A program made the translations under genes and the position numbers. DNA of 7,617 bases from Planctomycetota bacterium (GTDB taxonomy: Bacteria > Planctomycetota > SZUA-567): assembly GCA_020861125.1 (NCBI GenBank), contig JAJBSZ010000381.1, positions 1 to 7,617 of the forward strand, given 5' to 3'. Every line of letters starts with the position of its first letter. The stretch's first letter is position 1. Shown here piece by piece: positions 5,728-7,617 of the stretch. Under the pieces are notes generated by a model. That model saw only the letters and a program-made list of their open reading frames with translations, was not told the origin of the DNA and searched no databases.

Positions 5728-7164
5728 GCCGAGGTACGGTGTATGGCGGCGCACCATGGTGCCAGCCACCATATCGCCCACCCGCTGCCGTCGCGGGTTG
5801 CAGATAGCCGCCATCAGGCCGATAAGTCCGGGCACGGCGATAGCCAGGGGAAACATATCCACCGCCCGCAGCAGGTTCCGGCAAAGGGCCTGTCCCACGC
5901 CGGGTGGCCCGCCCCGAACACTGCGCACCCGCAGTCCGGCCAGATATTTGCCGGGTGTACAGCCGAAGAGGGTTTCGCCCAAAGCCGCGAAAAGGGCGAA
6001 GGCAGCCAGATTGATCCAGAACAAGCGGTGGAGGTATTCCACCGTCATCAACCGGTCCAGGATCAAGGTGTCGCCGGCGGCGAAATGGTATGCCGTGATA
6101 CCCACGGACACCAGCAGCCAATCCACCAGCAGAGCGACACCCCGGCTGATCAGATCCGGCGGCCGGCCAGGCAGCATCCGGGAAAGCACCCGGGAACGGC
6201 GACAATACACCGCCAGCAGGCCAAGGCAGGCGGCAAATACGGCCAACCCGGGTAACCCCGAACCGGCCTCATCGTCGGCGGCCGGCACGAGGACAAGAGT
6301 GCCAGCGGCGTGGTCAAGGGTAGCGCCGCCGTGAATGGTGGCCAGCCAGACGGCTTCACCGTCGTGCACCGCTCCGGCGAAACCGGCGGCGGCAACCAAA
6401 TTGTCCCGGAGGCCGGTCGGGGCGAAATTCCGTTCCCGCCACCCGCCGTCCCAACTCCAGGCCCGCAACTCGGCGGGTCTGGCTGCCAACGGGTCGGGAA
6501 TCACCGCCACCAGCGCTATGGCCCGTTCCACCGGGAAAACAGCCAAGGTACGCACGTCGCCCGTGGCGAGGGGCGCCGATTCCATCCAGCGGTTCTGGTG
6601 CCATACGGCATGGCGGATGACGCCGGCGGAGAAGTCTTCGTTCCTGCCCAGCCAGAACAGGTGCAGCGCGTCGGCCAGAGGCACCAGACGGGCCATCGCC
6701 ACTGGCCCGGGGTCGGCCATGCCGTCGTCGATCGTATCCCAGCTCTCATCGGCACCGGGACGGACCAGACGGAGGCGGCCGTGGGCCTGATGCACCGCCA
6801 CCGCAGAACCCTGGAACACGGCGAGATCCAGCATTTGCCACCGGGCATCGGGCAGAGCCAGGCGCCGGAAATCGTCGCCGTGGCAGCCCAGGGATCCGTC
6901 GCGGGTTAAGGAAAGGACGCCGCCGTCAGGGGACGCGGCAACACCGGCCAAAACCCCGGTAAACCGTCCGAGGCCACTGACCCTACCGCTGTCAGGGTCG
7001 AAACGGAACAGGGAGAACTCCCCTTCGGCGTCTGGCCGGACCTGCAGCCCGCCGACGATCGAACCGTCGGGTGCGGCCGCCAATCGTGGTCGTCCGGCCG
7101 TCTCCCCGGCCCAGGCGGTCAGGACCAGCGACATGGTGGCAACAAAGAGCAGAACAGACTTCAT
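5164..7164 (-). CDS. Fusion: signal peptide, propeller-like domain, RDD membrane domain and Maf nucleotide pyrophosphatase
   Basis: One uninterrupted 666-codon frame carries distinct parts. Residues 1-19 are a signal peptide ([19 protein letters not shown]). Residues about 25-300 are an unrecognised, Trp-bearing, beta-rich region with six similar stretches about 45 residues apart, suggesting a periplasmic propeller. Residues 304-321 are a membrane helix. Residues 336-473 are an RDD-family domain: [16 protein letters not shown], a helix near 378-399, [15 protein letters not shown] and [14 protein letters not shown]. Residues 480-666 are a complete Maf domain with ASASPRR (485-491), PEIDE (507-511), [10 protein letters not shown] with general base D549, [14 protein letters not shown] (577-585), DKAGAYGVQ (626-634) and [10 protein letters not shown]. 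Maf enzymes cleave non-canonical or pyrimidine NTPs to NMP plus pyrophosphate. YGVQ is consistent with the YhdE-like (dTTP/UTP) group. The ATG overlaps the hisS stop (ATGA) with no clear ribosome binding site, so coupling to hisS is likely. An internal ATG at 5757 could yield free Maf. The domain calls are firm; the joint function is unknown. Confidence 0.87.
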   Translation of the reverse strand: MKSVLLFVATMSLVLTAWAGETAGRPRLAAAPDGSIVGGLQVRPDAEGEFSLFRFDPDSGRVSGLGRFTGVLAGVAASPDGGVLSLTRDGSLGCHGDDFRRLALPDARWQMLDLAVFQGSAVAVHQAHGRLRLVRPGADESWDTIDDGMADPGPVAMARLVPLADALHLFWLGRNEDFSAGVIRHAVWHQNRWMESAPLATGDVRTLAVFPVERAIALVAVIPDPLAARPAELRAWSWDGGWRERNFAPTGLRDNLVAAAGFAGAVHDGEAVWLATIHGGATLDHAAGTLVLVPAADDEAGSGLPGLAVFAACLGLLAVYCRRSRVLSRMLPGRPPDLISRGVALLVDWLLVSVGITAYHFAAGDTLILDRLMTVEYLHRLFWINLAAFALFAALGETLFGCTPGKYLAGLRVRSVRGGPPGVGQALCRNLLRAVDMFPLAIAVPGLIGLMAAICNPRRQRVGDMVAGTMVRRHTPYLGRAYILASASPRRRELLTGLGITFRVMPPEIDETAIAGTTPADTARRLAEAKATEVMGQVGPSGEIIVAADTVVVLDGEILGKPADAEEAVRMLKRLSGRTHTVITGITVWDAATGQGLSEVETTAVEFRRLADREIEAYVATGDPLDKAGAYGVQTGNLVREVRGSLSNVAGLPMEKLLWLIQRLDA
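5746..6159 (-). other. RDD-family membrane domain within the fusion
   Basis: Residues 336-473 of the fusion carry the Arg and Asp landmarks that name the RDD family. R341 and D348 lie in the first helix ([12 protein letters not shown]), and the motif RVGDMVAGT (461-469) lies near the end. Between them are a second helix and the conserved cytoplasmic loop [15 protein letters not shown]...ALCRNLLR (401-433). The last hydrophobic stretch (436-455) contains two prolines and is flanked by positive charge on both sides. It may be a re-entrant hairpin rather than a full crossing. RDD proteins have poorly defined roles; some are linked to ion exchange. Confidence 0.82.
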
Positions 7165-7617
7165 GGAAGGATCTTTCGGACCGTATCCAGACAGTCAAAG
7201 AGGCTGACCGTTTCCTGACGACCACCTTCCGCCATATCCTTGATGGTGATTTCGCCCCGCTCCAGTTCCTGATCCCCAAGGATAAGACAGCACATGGCCT
7301 GACGCCGGTTGGCCAGGCGGAGCTGCGCCTTCATGGATCGGCCTTCATAATCCATGTCGGCGGAGAGCCCGGCCGCTCGCAGCCGCGCCACCATGCCGGC
7401 CATGGCCCGGTGGGCGGCGGTACCTTGAGTGACGCCGAAGACCTGCAGCGGGTAGCCGCAGGCACACGTTCCGACGGATTCCATGGCAATGAGGATTCGC
7501 TCGATTCCGAGGGCAAATCCGACGGCCGGGGTCGGCGGACCGCCGAGTTCCTCCACCAGGCCGTCGTAGCGACCGCCGGCGCCAATGGCGTTCTGGGCAC
7601 CGAGGGCGGGATGGGTA
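7161..7617 (-). CDS. hisS: Histidyl-tRNA synthetase, C-terminal part (5' end outside window)
   Basis: HisRS charges tRNA-His with histidine in the cytoplasm. The frame is open to the window edge; 152 codons plus one base, including the stop, are visible. The first residues ([23 protein letters not shown]) contain the histidine-specific motif ending in GGRYDGL. Class II motif 3 follows ([17 protein letters not shown]), carrying the ATP-binding Arg of GIER. The rest is the C-terminal anticodon-binding domain: a beta-alpha-beta fold with [23 protein letters not shown] and [19 protein letters not shown], ending near TVRKIL. No break is seen. The TGA stop shares four bases (ATGA) with the start of the RDD-Maf gene, so the two are almost certainly cotranscribed. 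The N-terminal catalytic part and any promoter lie beyond the window. Confidence 0.95.
   Translation of the reverse strand, partial: THPALGAQNAIGAGGRYDGLVEELGGPPTPAVGFALGIERILIAMESVGTCACGYPLQVFGVTQGTAAHRAMAGMVARLRAAGLSADMDYEGRSMKAQLRLANRRQAMCCLILGDQELERGEITIKDMAEGGRQETVSLFDCLDTVRKILP

Noticed and set aside
5743..6334. Plus-strand open frames of 170 and 192 codons opposite the RDD region
   Set aside because: They are shadows of the RDD-Maf gene, whose membrane and Maf motifs prove the minus-strand frame.
1..7617. Defence system, CRISPR array, insertion sequence, tRNA or rRNA
   Set aside because: No direct-repeat array, transposase motif, long terminal inverted repeats, cloverleaf or conserved rRNA stretch was seen. 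DprA-like Rossmann proteins occur in some defence contexts, but this one has the full housekeeping DprA architecture.

Overview
This window comes from a GC-rich, diderm (Gram-negative) bacterium. The base composition looks well above 60% G+C by eye, although I did not count it. An outer-membrane autotransporter barrel and a lipid-A-synthase N-terminal (LAB_N) domain both point to an outer membrane. The gene mix (UlaG-like hydrolase, DprA, LAB_N glycosyltransferase, small ACT protein, Maf, HisRS) would fit a Desulfobacterota or other deltaproteobacterium-like lineage. That placement is a guess, because no marker here fixes the taxonomy.

Layout. (1) Bases 1-1598, plus strand, hold the 3' part of an autotransporter: the end of the passenger and a complete C-terminal beta-barrel. 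(2) Bases 1599-1829 are non-coding, with a plausible sigma-70-type promoter and a leader containing two small hairpins. (3) Bases 1830-5135, plus strand, form a tight four-gene operon: metallo-beta-lactamase-fold hydrolase, dprA, a LAB_N/family-2 glycosyltransferase fusion, and a small ACT-domain protein. Gene junctions are a 4-base gap, a 0-base gap and a 4-base ATGA overlap. (4) Bases 5136-5163 are a short convergent gap with a strong hairpin. (5) Bases 7617 down to 5164, minus strand, hold the 3' part of hisS followed, with an ATGA overlap, by a 666-residue fusion protein.

The most notable item is that minus-strand fusion. One uninterrupted frame carries a signal peptide, a predicted periplasmic beta-propeller-like region, an RDD-family membrane domain and a complete Maf nucleotide pyrophosphatase with all of its usual motifs. 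I know of no characterised protein with this order. The LAB_N-glycosyltransferase fusion is a second, less extreme domain joining.

How the genes work together is only partly readable. The operon mixes DNA uptake/recombination (DprA), envelope glycan or lipid modification (LAB_N-GT2) and a probable small-molecule sensor (ACT), with no obvious shared pathway. HisRS and Maf are both housekeeping functions. I see no mobile element, CRISPR array, tRNA or rRNA.
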